Source: Parvularcula lutaonensis
GTDB taxonomy: Bacteria; Pseudomonadota; Alphaproteobacteria; Caulobacterales; Parvularculaceae
Assembly: GCF_014651915.1 (NCBI RefSeq)
Contig: NZ_BMXU01000001.1
Location: 496,001 to 560,000, forward strand
Direction: 5' to 3'
DNA: 64,000 nucleotides
Shown: positions 39,726 to 49,112 of the stretch, in pieces
Position numbering within the stretch: position 1 is the stretch's first letter
How the letters are laid out: every line of letters begins with the position of its first letter
The notes under the pieces: model-generated
Seen by the model: only the letters and a program-made list of their open reading frames with translations
Told to the model about the DNA's origin: nothing
Databases searched by the model: none
Program-made: the position numbers and the translations under genes

Positions 39726-40744
39726 AGTCGTTGTTCCTGCTTGTCGATCCACTGCTGGAGGTGCGTGGACAGAAGATGTGCCGGGAGCGGCCCTTCAGAG
39801 GTCAGGGCAGCCGCAAATGCTTCCGGGTCATAGCGGGGGCCAAGGCGCGCTTTTGCATCCGCTTCGGCCTGGAGGATCACCAGCAAACCGGTGAAAGCCG
39901 CGAGGTGCCTGTCGGGCTGGTGGCGGATCGTTTCGATGACCTGCCGACTTTCCTCCTCGCCGAGTCCCGTTCGTGAGCGGAAGACAAGGAGCGCCTCCTC
40001 TTCGGAGAACGAATGGCCATGGAGTTGCAGGTCAGCAAGGGCGAGGGTGCGGTACCACGGGAGGAGGTCGGCGCGCTGCTCTGAGGTCTTGAGCTGCTCG
40101 TAGAGCGCCAGACCGGCACGGTACTCGAGGAAGTCGATCTGGGAGCGGAACACTGGCACCACTGGCCCGTCGACCAAGGGCTGGGTCGGCGGCTCAAGGG
40201 TCAGGCGGACCGCCGGCATGTGGTGGAGCGGCCTGACATCCTCTTCCGCAGTCAGCACGCTGAAAGAAGCTTCCGTTTCATCCGCCTTCGCGCCGATATG
40301 GTAGCGGCTCAGTGCCTCCCTGCGGGCTGGTGTATCCTCCGCTGCGAGCGCGGCTTCAGAAAGCGCGATGTCTCTCAGCGAGACCTCTGAAAAGAGGTCG
40401 AAATTGAGCTGCCCCTCGGGGGAGAGGCCTTCGCGGTCGAACTTGCGGTTGAGCTCGGTGAGCTGACTTTCGATCATGCTCTTTCGCTGCTGCGCCTGGC
40501 CTGCCGTCAGGGGAATCGAAGGGTCGATGAAGGGCCATTCGGCAGTGCGGAGGGGGTCACGGGCCAGCCGTTCGGGCCACAGGCCGTCGAGGAAGGCCAC
40601 GAGCCTTCCGTCCTGCCGTAACCGCTCGGCATCGACCGCCTCCGTCAGCGGTTCGAGCGGGCGGGACCGGGCCGTGTCCGCAGGTTCGCCGCAGGCCGCG
40701 AGGGCGGCTACAGCTCCTGAGATAGCGATCAGTCCACGCCTCAT
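39722..40744 (-). CDS. Shortened DUF885-like lipoprotein without the metal site
   Basis: 340 residues with a lipoprotein signal (lipobox ALAAC, C18). Both ends resemble DUF885 proteins: [14 protein letters not shown] near the N-terminus, and [20 protein letters not shown], then [17 protein letters not shown] and GPLPAHLL at the C-terminus. DUF885 proteins are about 600 residues and carry a central HE-GxPGHH metal motif; that middle part is missing here. It could be a non-catalytic relative, a product of internal deletion, or a degenerate gene, but the reading frame is intact and its stop overlaps tyrS by four bases. secA lies 25 bases upstream on the same strand. Confidence 0.65.
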   Translation of the reverse strand: MRRGLIAISGAVAALAACGEPADTARSRPLEPLTEAVDAERLRQDGRLVAFLDGLWPERLARDPLRTAEWPFIDPSIPLTAGQAQQRKSMIESQLTELNRKFDREGLSPEGQLNFDLFSEVSLRDIALSEAALAAEDTPARREALSRYHIGAKADETEASFSVLTAEEDVRPLHHMPAVRLTLEPPTQPLVDGPVVPVFRSQIDFLEYRAGLALYEQLKTSEQRADLLPWYRTLALADLQLHGHSFSEEEALLVFRSRTGLGEEESRQVIETIRHQPDRHLAAFTGLLVILQAEADAKARLGPRYDPEAFAAALTSEGPLPAHLLSTHLQQWIDKQEQRL

Positions 40745-40769
40745 TGTCGTGCGCCTTCGGTGGGGAGAA

Positions 40770-43724
40770 TCACTCCGCGGCTTGCGTTCCCGCGTTCGGA
40801 TGGCCGTGGCAATGCTTGAACTTCTTGCCGGAGCCACAGGGGCAGGGCGCGTTGCGGCTGACCCGGCCCCAGGTCGAGGGATCATCCGCACGCACCGCCT
40901 TGCTCGCGCGTTGTGCACGGACGGAACTGGTGCCGACGGCCTGGCCGTAGCTGCGATAGGGGGCTTCGGGCCCGCCATGGCCGGCGTCGTTCTCGCCCGT
41001 GGTGGCGTCGATGTGAACTTCCTTCAGCTTCTCCGGGTCGAGCTGCCCGCGCTTCTGGAGTTCGGCGATCAGGCGCTTGGCCTCCTCGACATCGAGACGC
41101 GGAGCCTCGGCAGGGCGCTGCTGCTGGATCTGGACGTGGTAGAGGCTCCGCGTCACCTCGCGGCGCAGACCGTCGAGCAGGTTCTGGAACAACGCAAAGG
41201 CTTCGTTCTTGAACTCGTTCAGCGGGTCCCGCTGGCCAACGCCGCGCAGGCCAACGACGGAGCGCAAATGATCGAGCTGCTGCAGGTGCTCGCGCCATTC
41301 GCGGTCGATCGTCTGCAGGAGGATCGCCTTCTCGATCTTCCGGGTGTTCTCATCACCGAATTCCGCGGTCTTCTCGGCCCACTTCTTCTCGGCAGCTTCG
41401 CGAACCCGGCTGATGATCTCGTCATCCGCCACGCCTTCTTCAGCGGCCCAGTCGTGAACCGGCAGGTCCAGGCCGAAGATCTCTTCGATCTCCTTCTTGA
41501 GGCCGTCGAGATCCCATTGCTCCGCATAGGAACGTTCCGGGACATAGGTCAGGACCGTGTCTTCGATGACGGAGTCACGCATGTCCGCGACGATCTCGCT
41601 GACGTCGTCGCTCTCCATGAACTCGATACGCTGCTCGAAGATCGCTTTGCGCTGGTCGTTCATCACGTCGTCGTATTTCAGGACGTTCTTGCGGATGTCG
41701 AAGTTGCGCTGCTCGATCTTCTTCTGGGCGTTCTCGACCGCCTTGGTGAACCAAGGGTGCTCGATCGACTCGTCCGGTTGGATGCCGAAGCGTTTCAGCA
41801 TCTTCTCCATGCCCGAGCCGAAGATCCGCATCAGGTCGTCTTCGAGCGAGAGGTAGAATTTCGTCGTACCCGGATCGCCCTGACGGCCCGAGCGGCCCCG
41901 GAGCTGGTTGTCGATCCGGCGACTTTCGTGACGTTCCGTGCCAAGAACGTAGAGGCCTCCAGCCTCGAGGGCCTTCTTTTTCTGGTCTGCGATCCGGGCC
42001 TCGATCTCCGCACGCTTGGCGGCGATCGTCTCGGCATCATCCTCGTCGGACAGCTGGGTCATGATTTCCATGTCCACCGAACCGCCGAGCTGGATGTCCG
42101 TACCACGGCCAGCCATGTTGGTGGCGATGGTCACGGCGCCCGGCTCACCGGCCTTGGCGACGATCTCCGCCTCCTGTTCGTGGAAGCGGGCGTTGAGGAC
42201 GCTGTGCGGCACCGGGATCGGCTTGCGCGACATGGCCTCGATCTCGTCCGCGAGCTTTGTGAGCTCGGCTTTCTCTTCGACCTGCTTGTCCTTCAGGTCG
42301 TCGGCCTTCTTGCGGAGGTCGGCTGCGACCTCGCGCCAGAACTTCTTGTCCGAGAGAAGCTGCGAGAGATACTCTGACTTTTCGATGGAAACCGTGCCGA
42401 CGAGGACCGGCTGGCCTTTCAGGTGGCAGCGGGCGATTTCCTTGGCGATCGCGCGGTATTTCTCGCGCGCCGACATGTACAGTTCGTCGTCGAGGTCTTC
42501 CCGTGCGATCGGCTTGTTCGTCGGAATCTCGTAGACGTTCAGGTCATAGATGTCCTGGAATTCGCCTTCTTCGGTCAGGGCCGTCCCGGTCATGCCGGAA
42601 AGCTTCTTGTACAGACGGAAGTAGTTCTGGAACGTGATCGACGCCATCGTCACGTTCTCGGGCTTGATATCGACGCCTTCCTTGGCCTCGACAGCCTGGT
42701 GCAGGCCATCGGACCAGCGGCGGCCTTCCATCATCCGGCCGGTGAACTCGTCGATGATGACGACCTTGTTGTCCTTGACGATGTAGTCCTTGTCGCGCGT
42801 GAACATCTTGTGCGCACGCAGGGCGTTCTGGACGTGGTGGACGATGGCAACGTTCTCGGCCTCGTAAAGGCTTTCGCCTTCGATCAGCCCGGCCTCGCGG
42901 AGGAGGTCTTCGATCTTCTCGTTGCCTTCGTCGGTGAGGATGACGGTCTTCTTTTTCTCGTCGATCTCGTAGTCTTCTTCGGTAAGCTGAGGGATCAGCT
43001 TGTCGATGGCGATGTACAGCTCGGACTTGTCATCGGTCGGACCACTGATGATCAGGGGGGTCCGCGCTTCGTCGATCAGGATCGAGTCCACCTCGTCCAC
43101 GATCGCGTAGGCGTGGCCGCGCTGGACCATCTGGTCGCGCGATTGCTTCATGTTATCGCGAAGATAGTCGAAGCCGAGCTCGTTGTTCGTCGCGTAGGTG
43201 ATGTCGCAGGCATACATCGCGCGCCGCTCGTCGTCGTTGAGCTCGTGGTAGATGACGCCCGTGGTCATGCCGAGCTGGGCGAAGACCTTGCCCATCCATT
43301 CGGCGTCGCGCTTGGCGAGGTAATCGTTGACGGTGACGATGTGCACGCCTTCGCCGGTCAGGGCGTTGAGGTAGGCTGGCAGTGTCGCAACCAGGGTCTT
43401 GCCTTCACCGGTCTTCATCTCGGCGATGTTGCCGCCATGAAGGACCATGCCGCCGACGAGTTGCACGTCATACGGACGGAGTCCGAGAGCCCTGTCGGCC
43501 GCTTCGCGCACGAGGGCGAAGGCCTCGTCGAGAAGCTGGTCCAGCGTCTCGCCGTCCTGATAGCGCTTCTTCAGCTCTTCGGTCTTGGCCTTGATGCCTT
43601 CGTCGGAGAGCGCGGCCATGTCATCGGCCAGCTCCCCGATCTTCTTCGCGCGCTTCATCAGCGGCTTCAGACGCCTTTCGTTGGCGGAGCCGAACAGACG
43701 CTGCGCGAGCGATTTTTTTGCCAT
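40770..43724 (-). CDS. secA: Preprotein translocase ATPase SecA
   Basis: The motor of Sec-dependent export, binding SecYEG at the membrane. Walker A is MKTGEGKT in [33 protein letters not shown] and [11 protein letters not shown] are signatures. The C-terminal SecB/zinc motif [14 protein letters not shown] is intact. Length 984. ATG 43724 fits the family N-terminus ([19 protein letters not shown]), with GAGAAGG about nine bases upstream; the frame is open further. The 227-base gap to the divergent parvulin gene carries a CtrA-type site. Confidence 0.97.
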   Translation of the reverse strand: MAKKSLAQRLFGSANERRLKPLMKRAKKIGELADDMAALSDEGIKAKTEELKKRYQDGETLDQLLDEAFALVREAADRALGLRPYDVQLVGGMVLHGGNIAEMKTGEGKTLVATLPAYLNALTGEGVHIVTVNDYLAKRDAEWMGKVFAQLGMTTGVIYHELNDDERRAMYACDITYATNNELGFDYLRDNMKQSRDQMVQRGHAYAIVDEVDSILIDEARTPLIISGPTDDKSELYIAIDKLIPQLTEEDYEIDEKKKTVILTDEGNEKIEDLLREAGLIEGESLYEAENVAIVHHVQNALRAHKMFTRDKDYIVKDNKVVIIDEFTGRMMEGRRWSDGLHQAVEAKEGVDIKPENVTMASITFQNYFRLYKKLSGMTGTALTEEGEFQDIYDLNVYEIPTNKPIAREDLDDELYMSAREKYRAIAKEIARCHLKGQPVLVGTVSIEKSEYLSQLLSDKKFWREVAADLRKKADDLKDKQVEEKAELTKLADEIEAMSRKPIPVPHSVLNARFHEQEAEIVAKAGEPGAVTIATNMAGRGTDIQLGGSVDMEIMTQLSDEDDAETIAAKRAEIEARIADQKKKALEAGGLYVLGTERHESRRIDNQLRGRSGRQGDPGTTKFYLSLEDDLMRIFGSGMEKMLKRFGIQPDESIEHPWFTKAVENAQKKIEQRNFDIRKNVLKYDDVMNDQRKAIFEQRIEFMESDDVSEIVADMRDSVIEDTVLTYVPERSYAEQWDLDGLKKEIEEIFGLDLPVHDWAAEEGVADDEIISRVREAAEKKWAEKTAEFGDENTRKIEKAILLQTIDREWREHLQQLDHLRSVVGLRGVGQRDPLNEFKNEAFALFQNLLDGLRREVTRSLYHVQIQQQRPAEAPRLDVEEAKRLIAELQKRGQLDPEKLKEVHIDATTGENDAGHGGPEAPYRSYGQAVGTSSVRAQRASKAVRADDPSTWGRVSRNAPCPCGSGKKFKHCHGHPNAGTQAAE

Positions 43725-43918
43725 TCCTGAATGCCTTCTCGAACCGTCGATGCCCCGCGGGAGAGCAAGAACCGTGCACGGCCGCTTGGCCGCGGGCAGT
43801 GGGCCCTCGGGGAGGTCTGCAGATAGGGAGGGGTCCCGCGCGATGTCAAATCCCCGAGGGGTGTGTCGGGACGGCACTTGTCTTGCACTGGATAATTCTT
43901 CACTGGCTCATAAGCCGG

Positions 43919-43934
43919 TTAATGACGAGTTAAC
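43919..43934. promoter_or_regulatory. CtrA-type binding site (TTAA-N7-TTAAC)
   Basis: TTAA (43919-43922), seven bases, then TTAAC (43930-43934), a full match to the CtrA consensus. It ends 17 bases before the parvulin ATG and about 195 bases before secA. A site this close could occlude RNA polymerase or the transcript start. Confidence 0.55.
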
Positions 43935-43951
43935 GGATCACGGAAACGGGA

Positions 43952-44968
43952 ATGGTGAGCGTGGAACACAAGACACCTTCTACGAAACGTGTGGGCGCGA
44001 AGGCGTCCTGGGGTTTTCAGGCCAAGGCTGCTGCCGCGGCGCTGTCCGGCTTTGGACCGCGCGCGGCGCTGCACGGGGTCTTCGCAGCGGTGCTGGTCTG
44101 CACCGCTGCGGCCGAAGCGATTCGCCTTGGCGTGGTCGAGCGTCCCATGACGCTGATGACCGCCTACACGGATGTCGATCCGGTGGTGGCCAAGGTCGGC
44201 CGCGAGGTTCTGCGTGTCTCCGATGCCGTGGCACATGCGCAGTTCATCGGCGACGACGTTGAGAATGCTGCTGTTCCGCAACTTATCGCCTCGGGCACCG
44301 TGGATGACGCCGCCGATCATCTCGCTCTGGCACAGCTTGCGCGTGAGCAGGGCCTCGACGGGGCTCTAGAAATCCGCGCGGCAGTGGCGCTCGCCGAACG
44401 CCAGATCCTCGCCGAGGCATTCCTCGACCGCGTTGTCAGCGCGGCCGTGACCGAGGATGCCATCCGCGCCCGCTACGAAGCGGAGAAGGCTGCCCTCGAA
44501 CAGGACAGTATCCTGCGCCTTTCGAAGATTGTCGTGGCCACCGAAGAAGAAGCCCTTGCGATCGCCGACCGCCTGCCGCGTTCGACGTTTTCCAGCCTAG
44601 CTGCGTCGAAGTCGCTGGACGAGGCGACTGCAGAGAAGGGGGGCCTGATGGGCGATGTCAGGCTGTCGGAACTGCCTGAAGAGCTTGCCGCTGCCGTGGC
44701 CGAGCTCCCGATCGGTGGTCATACCGCTCCGATAGCGACGGACGACGGCTACACGATCCTGAAACTCGAAAGCCGACGTGCCCAGCGTCTGGCCCCGTTC
44801 TCTGAACGGCACGATGCCATCGCCGCCACGCTGCGCGATGAAGCCATTGCATCCGCGATTGCTGCAGCACGGGAGAAGGCGCCGGCCCGGATCCGCGCCG
44901 CCGAAGCGATCATGGCCGATGAAGCGCAAGTCTCGGGTGGCACCCTCGCCACCGTGCGCCGTCTCTGA
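43952..44968 (+). CDS. Parvulin-type peptidyl-prolyl isomerase, membrane-anchored
   Basis: A periplasmic PPIase of the PpiC/SurA type. A hydrophobic anchor or uncleaved signal (about 38-54) is followed by a helical chaperone-like region and one parvulin domain (about 185-275): LRLSKIVVATEEEA, EKGGLMGDV, LPEELAAAVAELPIGG and DDGYTILKLES. Length 338. It probably assists folding of outer-membrane or secreted proteins next to secA. argJ, which often follows in alphaproteobacteria, is absent; mutT comes next. Confidence 0.85.
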   Translation: MVSVEHKTPSTKRVGAKASWGFQAKAAAAALSGFGPRAALHGVFAAVLVCTAAAEAIRLGVVERPMTLMTAYTDVDPVVAKVGREVLRVSDAVAHAQFIGDDVENAAVPQLIASGTVDDAADHLALAQLAREQGLDGALEIRAAVALAERQILAEAFLDRVVSAAVTEDAIRARYEAEKAALEQDSILRLSKIVVATEEEALAIADRLPRSTFSSLAASKSLDEATAEKGGLMGDVRLSELPEELAAAVAELPIGGHTAPIATDDGYTILKLESRRAQRLAPFSERHDAIAATLRDEAIASAIAAAREKAPARIRAAEAIMADEAQVSGGTLATVRRL

Positions 44969-44978
44969 TTCGCATCGC

Positions 44979-44996
44979 TGTTCCCCTCCGGGAACA
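44979..44996 (+). terminator. Short hairpin between parvulin gene and mutT
   Basis: TGTTCCC (44979-44985) pairs with GGGAACA (44990-44996), loop CTCC, in the 47-base gap. No T-run follows, so termination would be partial. Confidence 0.35.
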
Positions 44997-45015
44997 ATCT
45001 CACTAAGGGCCGCGT

Positions 45016-45399
45016 ATGCTCATCGTCGCGGCCGTTGCCCTGATCGACAAAACCGGATGTGTCCTTCTCAGCCAAAGGCCTGAAGGAAAGGCCCATGCTG
45101 GCCAGTGGGAATTTCCGGGCGGCAAGGTCGAAGAGGGCGAGAACGTCGGCGAAGCCCTGATCCGGGAGCTGCGGGAAGAGCTTGGCATCGACACGGAGAC
45201 GAGTTGCCTCGCTCCGCTGGCCTTCAACGGAGAGGGCGACCTCCTGCTGCTCCTCTATGCCTGCCGGAAATACAAAGGTGTCCCGACACCCTTGGAAGGC
45301 CAGACCCTCGCATGGGCGCGTCCCGACGAGATTTTCTCCTATGACCTGGTCCCGGCGGACAAGCCACTGGCTGCCGCCGTGCGCGACCTTCTGAGTTAG
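45016..45399 (+). CDS. mutT: NUDIX hydrolase, MutT-type 8-oxo-dGTP diphosphatase
   Basis: Sanitises oxidised dGTP before DNA synthesis. The Nudix box GGKVEEGENVGEALIRELREELGI (positions about 38-61) is complete: G, E and the REL-EE-G residues are in place. Length 127 matches MutT. The C-terminal stretch FSYDLVPADKPL is typical. AAGGG lies seven bases upstream of ATG. Overlaps the convergent methyltransferase gene stop by four bases. Confidence 0.92.
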   Translation: MLIVAAVALIDKTGCVLLSQRPEGKAHAGQWEFPGGKVEEGENVGEALIRELREELGIDTETSCLAPLAFNGEGDLLLLLYACRKYKGVPTPLEGQTLAWARPDEIFSYDLVPADKPLAAAVRDLLS

Positions 45400-46277
45400 T
45401 CGCCTTTCATGCCCCGCACGGCGTCGGCCAGCGATGCCTTCGCGCTTCCGGGCTTGAGCGGCTTGGGCTGGCTCGGATGCGGCGCCCAGCCAGTCAGCAC
45501 GCCGATCTCGAACACCGTCTCCTGTCCGTCGAGCGTCGCCAGCGCCTGACCCAGCACGTCACGCCGCAGAGCCCGGCTCCCCTTGGCCAGCGCGAGCGTC
45601 TCGCCCATGCCGCGGAGGTCCTGCAGCAGGGTCATGGGGTTTCGGTAGCGCACGGTCACTGGCTGCACGTCCACCACGGGGAGGGCGAACCCCGCCCGCT
45701 GGAGAAGGCCCCCTGCGTCCTTCGTCGCGACGAACGGGGCAACCCGCGGTGAGACGCCGCCGGTCACGGCCGCTTCGGCGTCACGAAGCGCCTGGCGGAG
45801 GTTCGAAAGCGTCCGCTCGGCTGGGAAGCTGGCAATGAAAAGGCCATCGGGTTCCAGCACCCGCCGCATCTCGACCAAAGCGCCCGGAAGGTCGTCTTCG
45901 GCGTGGAGGCTCATCAGCGAGACAACGAGGTCGAAGCTCTTGTCAGCGAAGGGCAGGGCGTTGGCGCGGGCCTCGACCGGCGCATCGGTGCCGAGCGCCT
46001 TCAGGAACGCTGCGCTCTCGCCAGCGATCGTTACCTCACCCACATCGGCCTTCTCGGTCAGGATCTCTGCCAGCAGCGGCGCGCCGGGACCATGAAACAG
46101 GGCTCGCTCGAAGCGTTTCTGCACCGTCTCGAGACGGTCGAGCGCGTCCTCGGCCACCTTTCGGTGCAGGAAGTCATGCGCTGGAAAGTTGCGCGCGGCG
46201 CGGGCGAGCCGCAGCTTGCGCAGTTCGGGGGCAAACACCGAGGGCGGCGAAGGTTGAGTCATTCCGGTCGAATCCAT
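45396..46277 (-). CDS. NDUFAF5-like SAM methyltransferase or hydroxylase
   Basis: A Rossmann methyltransferase of about 293 residues. The N-terminal RARAARNFPAHDFLHRKVAEDALDRLETVQKRFERAL-type pattern (here LRLARAARNFPAHDFLH and KVAEDALDRLETV) matches alphaproteobacterial homologues of NDUFAF5, a complex I assembly factor that hydroxylates arginine. SFDLVVSLMSLHAEDDLPGAL is the methyltransferase motif IV region. Start 46277 (MDSTGMTQ) has AAGGG nine bases upstream; 46262 is an alternative. It is divergent from comF across 45 bases, a conserved arrangement. BioC-like activity is a less likely reading. Confidence 0.78.
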   Translation of the reverse strand: MDSTGMTQPSPPSVFAPELRKLRLARAARNFPAHDFLHRKVAEDALDRLETVQKRFERALFHGPGAPLLAEILTEKADVGEVTIAGESAAFLKALGTDAPVEARANALPFADKSFDLVVSLMSLHAEDDLPGALVEMRRVLEPDGLFIASFPAERTLSNLRQALRDAEAAVTGGVSPRVAPFVATKDAGGLLQRAGFALPVVDVQPVTVRYRNPMTLLQDLRGMGETLALAKGSRALRRDVLGQALATLDGQETVFEIGVLTGWAPHPSQPKPLKPGSAKASLADAVRGMKGD

Positions 46278-46322
46278 GACGGAGCCCTTGCCACGAGGCA
46301 GGACGGAGGGCGAGGCCAAGCC

Positions 46323-47099
46323 TTGCTTGCAAGGCCGTTTGCCGCGGTCGCATCGCTTCTTTTCCCGACCCAGTGCCCGGTAACGGGCCAGGCGGTGGCA
46401 ACATCGGGGTTTTTCTCTCCCGAAGGTTGGGCTCGCCTGAGCTTTGTCGCTCCACCCGGCTGTTCGCTCTGCGGTGCGCCCTTCGACCATGCGGAGAAGG
46501 AAGAGCCGCTCTGCGCGCCCTGCGCGGCTCCCCACAAATACCCCCGCAATCTGTGTGGACCGAAGCGGCTCGACGCGGTCCAAAGCGCGCTGCGCTATGA
46601 CGAGGTGTCCGCGCAGCTTGCCCTCTCTCTCAAATATGCTGACCGGCAGGACCTCGTCCCGGCGCTCGGCGCGGTCATGAAGGTGGCCCTCGACAGGCTC
46701 GCCCCGTCGCAGGACGCCGTTCTCGCACCGGTCCCGCTTCACCCGAGCAGGTTACGGCAGCGCCGTTTCAACCAAGCCGCGCTCCTCGCAAGCGCGCTTT
46801 CAAAGCGCAGCGGGCTGGCGGCGGATCCGGCGCTCCTTCTCAGGCGCAAGGCGACCTCGCAGCAGAAGGGGCTCGGTTTCGAGGGGCGCTTCCGCAATCT
46901 CTCCGGAGCGTTTGAGGCGCGCCCGGCAGCCCAGGGCCGGAACGTCATCATCGTCGACGATGTTCTCACCTCGGGAGCCACGCTGGTTGGTTGCGCGCGT
47001 GCCCTGCGCAGGGCGGGTGCTCGCGGCATCACAGCTGTGACCCTGGCGAGGGTTTTCCCCGACGCCAAAGCTCCCCAAGTGGATTTGCCGGAACTCTAG
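46323..47099 (+). CDS. comF: ComF-family phosphoribosyltransferase-like protein
   Basis: Homologue of Bacillus ComFC, linked to DNA uptake in competent bacteria, and of GntX. A four-cysteine zinc site (CSLCGAP...CAPCAAP) precedes a PRTase domain with the PRPP loop VIIVDDVLTSGATL. Length 258. I choose TTG 46323 because GAGG lies eight bases upstream and the N-terminus PFAAVASLLFP fits relatives; no ATG is in frame there. Divergent from the NDUFAF5-like gene and followed 10 bases later by grxC. Confidence 0.82.
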   Translation: MLARPFAAVASLLFPTQCPVTGQAVATSGFFSPEGWARLSFVAPPGCSLCGAPFDHAEKEEPLCAPCAAPHKYPRNLCGPKRLDAVQSALRYDEVSAQLALSLKYADRQDLVPALGAVMKVALDRLAPSQDAVLAPVPLHPSRLRQRRFNQAALLASALSKRSGLAADPALLLRRKATSQQKGLGFEGRFRNLSGAFEARPAAQGRNVIIVDDVLTSGATLVGCARALRRAGARGITAVTLARVFPDAKAPQVDLPEL

Positions 47100-47109
47100 G
47101 GACCACAGA

Positions 47110-47367
47110 ATGGCCAAAGTCACAGTTTATACGAAGATCATGTGCCCGTACTGCATCCGCGCCATGGACGTCCTCAGGAAGAAGGGCGCCGAGATCGAGG
47201 AGATCCCCGCCGCTTTCGACAAGGCGAAGAAGCAGGAGATGGTGCAGCGATCGGGCGGCCGGACGACCTTCCCGCAGATCTTCATCGGCGACGAGCATAT
47301 TGGCGGCTGCGATGACCTCCTTGCCCTTGAGCGCGCGGGCAAGCTCGACGCGAAGCTGGCGGCGTAA
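47110..47367 (+). CDS. grxC: Glutaredoxin 3
   Basis: A dithiol glutaredoxin of 85 residues with the active site C12-P-Y-C15, cis-proline TFPQIFI and the glutathione-binding GGCDDL. It reduces disulfides with glutathione in the cytoplasm. It lies between comF and a nitrilase gene, the latter possibly acting on deaminated glutathione, so glutathione metabolism is a shared theme. Confidence 0.94.
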   Translation: MAKVTVYTKIMCPYCIRAMDVLRKKGAEIEEIPAAFDKAKKQEMVQRSGGRTTFPQIFIGDEHIGGCDDLLALERAGKLDAKLAA

Positions 47368-47370
47368 GCG

Positions 47371-48189
47371 ATGAGGGCGGCGGTCATCCAGATGCGCTCC
47401 GGGATCGACCGGTCCCGCAATCTCGAGGATGCCGAGAAGCTGATCCGCGAGGCGGCGGAGGACGGTGCGCAACTGATCCTGACGCCCGAAATGACAACGC
47501 TGCTCGACCGCAACAGGGACCGCCTGATGGCGAGCCTCATCGAACCCCGGCCTGACGAGGAGGACTTCTTCGCCGAGCTTTCCCGAGAAGTCGGCGCGAC
47601 GCTCATCATCGGCTCGGTGCCGGTCCTGGGCCAGCAGAAGGTCGCCAACCGCTCCATGGTCTTCAGCGAAGGCCGCAAGATCGCGACCTATGACAAGATC
47701 CACCTTTTCGACGTGGACCTTGATACCGGTGAGAGCTGGCGCGAATCGAACCTCTACCAAGAGGGAAAGGAAGCGGTTCTGGTCGAAGGCATCGGTGCCA
47801 AGGTCGGCCTTTCGATCTGCTACGACCTGCGCTTTCCGCACCTTTATCGTCGCCTGGCCCAGGCAGGGGCGGAGGTGCTGACCGTGCCCGCTGCTTTCAC
47901 GGTGCCCACCGGCGAAGCGCACTGGGAAGTGCTCTTGAGGGCGCGGGCGATCGAGACAGGCAGTTTTGTCCTCGCCGCCGCGCAGGGCGGAGAGCACGAG
48001 GATGGCAGGCACACATTCGGCCACTCCATGATCGTCGATCCTTGGGGATCGGTCCTCGACAAACTGTCCCACGACAGCCCGGGCGTCGCGATGGCCGATC
48101 TCGACCTCGCCAAGGTCCGCGACGTGCGGTCCCGCATCCCCTCGCTGGTGCTTGAACGCAGCCCCGCCATTCGCACATATAGAGCGTGA
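47371..48189 (+). CDS. Carbon-nitrogen hydrolase (Nit1/deaminated glutathione amidase type)
   Basis: A nitrilase-superfamily amidase with the Glu-Lys-Cys triad E40, K109 and C150 (LTPEMTT, YDKIHLFD, SICYDLRFPHLY). The sequence, 272 residues, resembles the Nit1/NitR family that hydrolyses deaminated glutathione, which fits the preceding grxC. Start three bases after grxC; its TGA overlaps the GTG of the DUF1178 gene. Confidence 0.88.
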   Translation: MRAAVIQMRSGIDRSRNLEDAEKLIREAAEDGAQLILTPEMTTLLDRNRDRLMASLIEPRPDEEDFFAELSREVGATLIIGSVPVLGQQKVANRSMVFSEGRKIATYDKIHLFDVDLDTGESWRESNLYQEGKEAVLVEGIGAKVGLSICYDLRFPHLYRRLAQAGAEVLTVPAAFTVPTGEAHWEVLLRARAIETGSFVLAAAQGGEHEDGRHTFGHSMIVDPWGSVLDKLSHDSPGVAMADLDLAKVRDVRSRIPSLVLERSPAIRTYRA

Positions 48190-48635
48190 TTAAATACTCT
48201 CTCCGCTGTGCCCAGGACCACCGGTTCGAGGGCTGGTTCTCGTCATCGGCCGATTTCGACCGGCAGAAGGACGAGGCCATGCTCGAATGCCCGGCCTGCG
48301 GGACCTCCGATGTTTCCAAGGCCCTGATGGCCCCCGCCATCGTCAAAGGCGGCGTATCCGCCTCGAAAGCCAAGAATGCCATCGAAGCGATCTCCCAAGA
48401 ATGGAACGAGGTCGCGCGCAGGGCCAAGGACTACGTCGAGAAGAACTTCGAAAACGTCGGCAAGCGGTTCCCCGAAGAAGCCCGCCGCATCCACTATGGC
48501 GAAACCGACCCCAAGCCGATCTTCGGCGAGGCCACTCCGAAAGAGGTGAAGGAGCTGAAGGACGAAGGCGTGCAGGTCGCGCCCGTCCCGCAGCCGATCC
48601 CTGATGCCGGCGAGACGAAGAAGAAGCTGAACTAG
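48186..48635 (+). CDS. DUF1178 family protein
   Basis: 149 residues with GTG start overlapping the nitrilase stop. The N-terminal IKYSLRCAQDHRFEGWFSSSADFD and CPACGTSDVSKALMAP show a small zinc ribbon (C8 and C36-x2-C39, with H12 as a possible fourth ligand). The middle is helical and the tail Pro-rich. DUF1178 is found across alphaproteobacteria beside grxC; function unknown. Confidence 0.88.
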   Translation: MIKYSLRCAQDHRFEGWFSSSADFDRQKDEAMLECPACGTSDVSKALMAPAIVKGGVSASKAKNAIEAISQEWNEVARRAKDYVEKNFENVGKRFPEEARRIHYGETDPKPIFGEATPKEVKELKDEGVQVAPVPQPIPDAGETKKKLN

Positions 48636-49015
48636 CCAGCGTCGCAGTAATCAGGCTTCTCAATCCAGAATTCGGGTTCCTGCTCGTCGACTGCAACGTA
48701 CCCAGAGCGATCCTCATTCCATACGAGGCGCAGTGTTTTCTGTGTATTGTAACTCCCGACTTTCGACTGGTCGGTCATGGTGACCAACTGTTCCTGCTCA
48801 TCCGCGACTTTGAAGGATCGATACCAATCGGGCTCATCGATTACGAGCGTGTCGGCTCCCAAGCGAATTGTGTTCGCCGGGAAAAAATCGATTGGCGTGT
48901 CCGCGCAGCTCGCCTTCAGCCGCTGGCCGAGGCTTGAGCGGAAGCTGCGGAGCTGGAGCTCCGTCTGGAGAGCTTCAGCGGTTAGGACTGGAGGGGGAGC
49001 TTCGAAAAAGATCAT
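48632..49015 (-). CDS. Orphan protein of unknown function, lower GC
   Basis: A 127-codon frame with no recognised family. Its DNA is clearly less GC-rich than the flanking genes. The protein has cysteines near residue 55 and near the C-terminus (PDYCDAG) and Trp-rich acidic pieces (DEPDWYRSFKV, LVWNEDRSGYVAVDEQEPEFW), suggesting a compact beta-rich domain. No good ribosome site precedes the ATG, and an in-frame stop lies 10 codons further upstream. The stop overlaps that of convergent DUF1178 by four bases. Possibly a horizontally gained gene or a truncated remnant. Confidence 0.45.
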   Translation of the reverse strand: MIFFEAPPPVLTAEALQTELQLRSFRSSLGQRLKASCADTPIDFFPANTIRLGADTLVIDEPDWYRSFKVADEQEQLVTMTDQSKVGSYNTQKTLRLVWNEDRSGYVAVDEQEPEFWIEKPDYCDAG

Positions 49016-49112
49016 TGAGATGCTGTAAGGGTGGATAAGTATCTAGCTGTTGCTAGTCGGCCAGGGCCCCGCTTGTCTACCGTCCAGCTATCAGACCGTG
49101 TAGCCTGTATCC

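Noticed and set aside
40476-42377. A 633-codon plus-strand frame opposite secA
   Set aside because: Antisense shadow of secA; no domain and no ribosome site.
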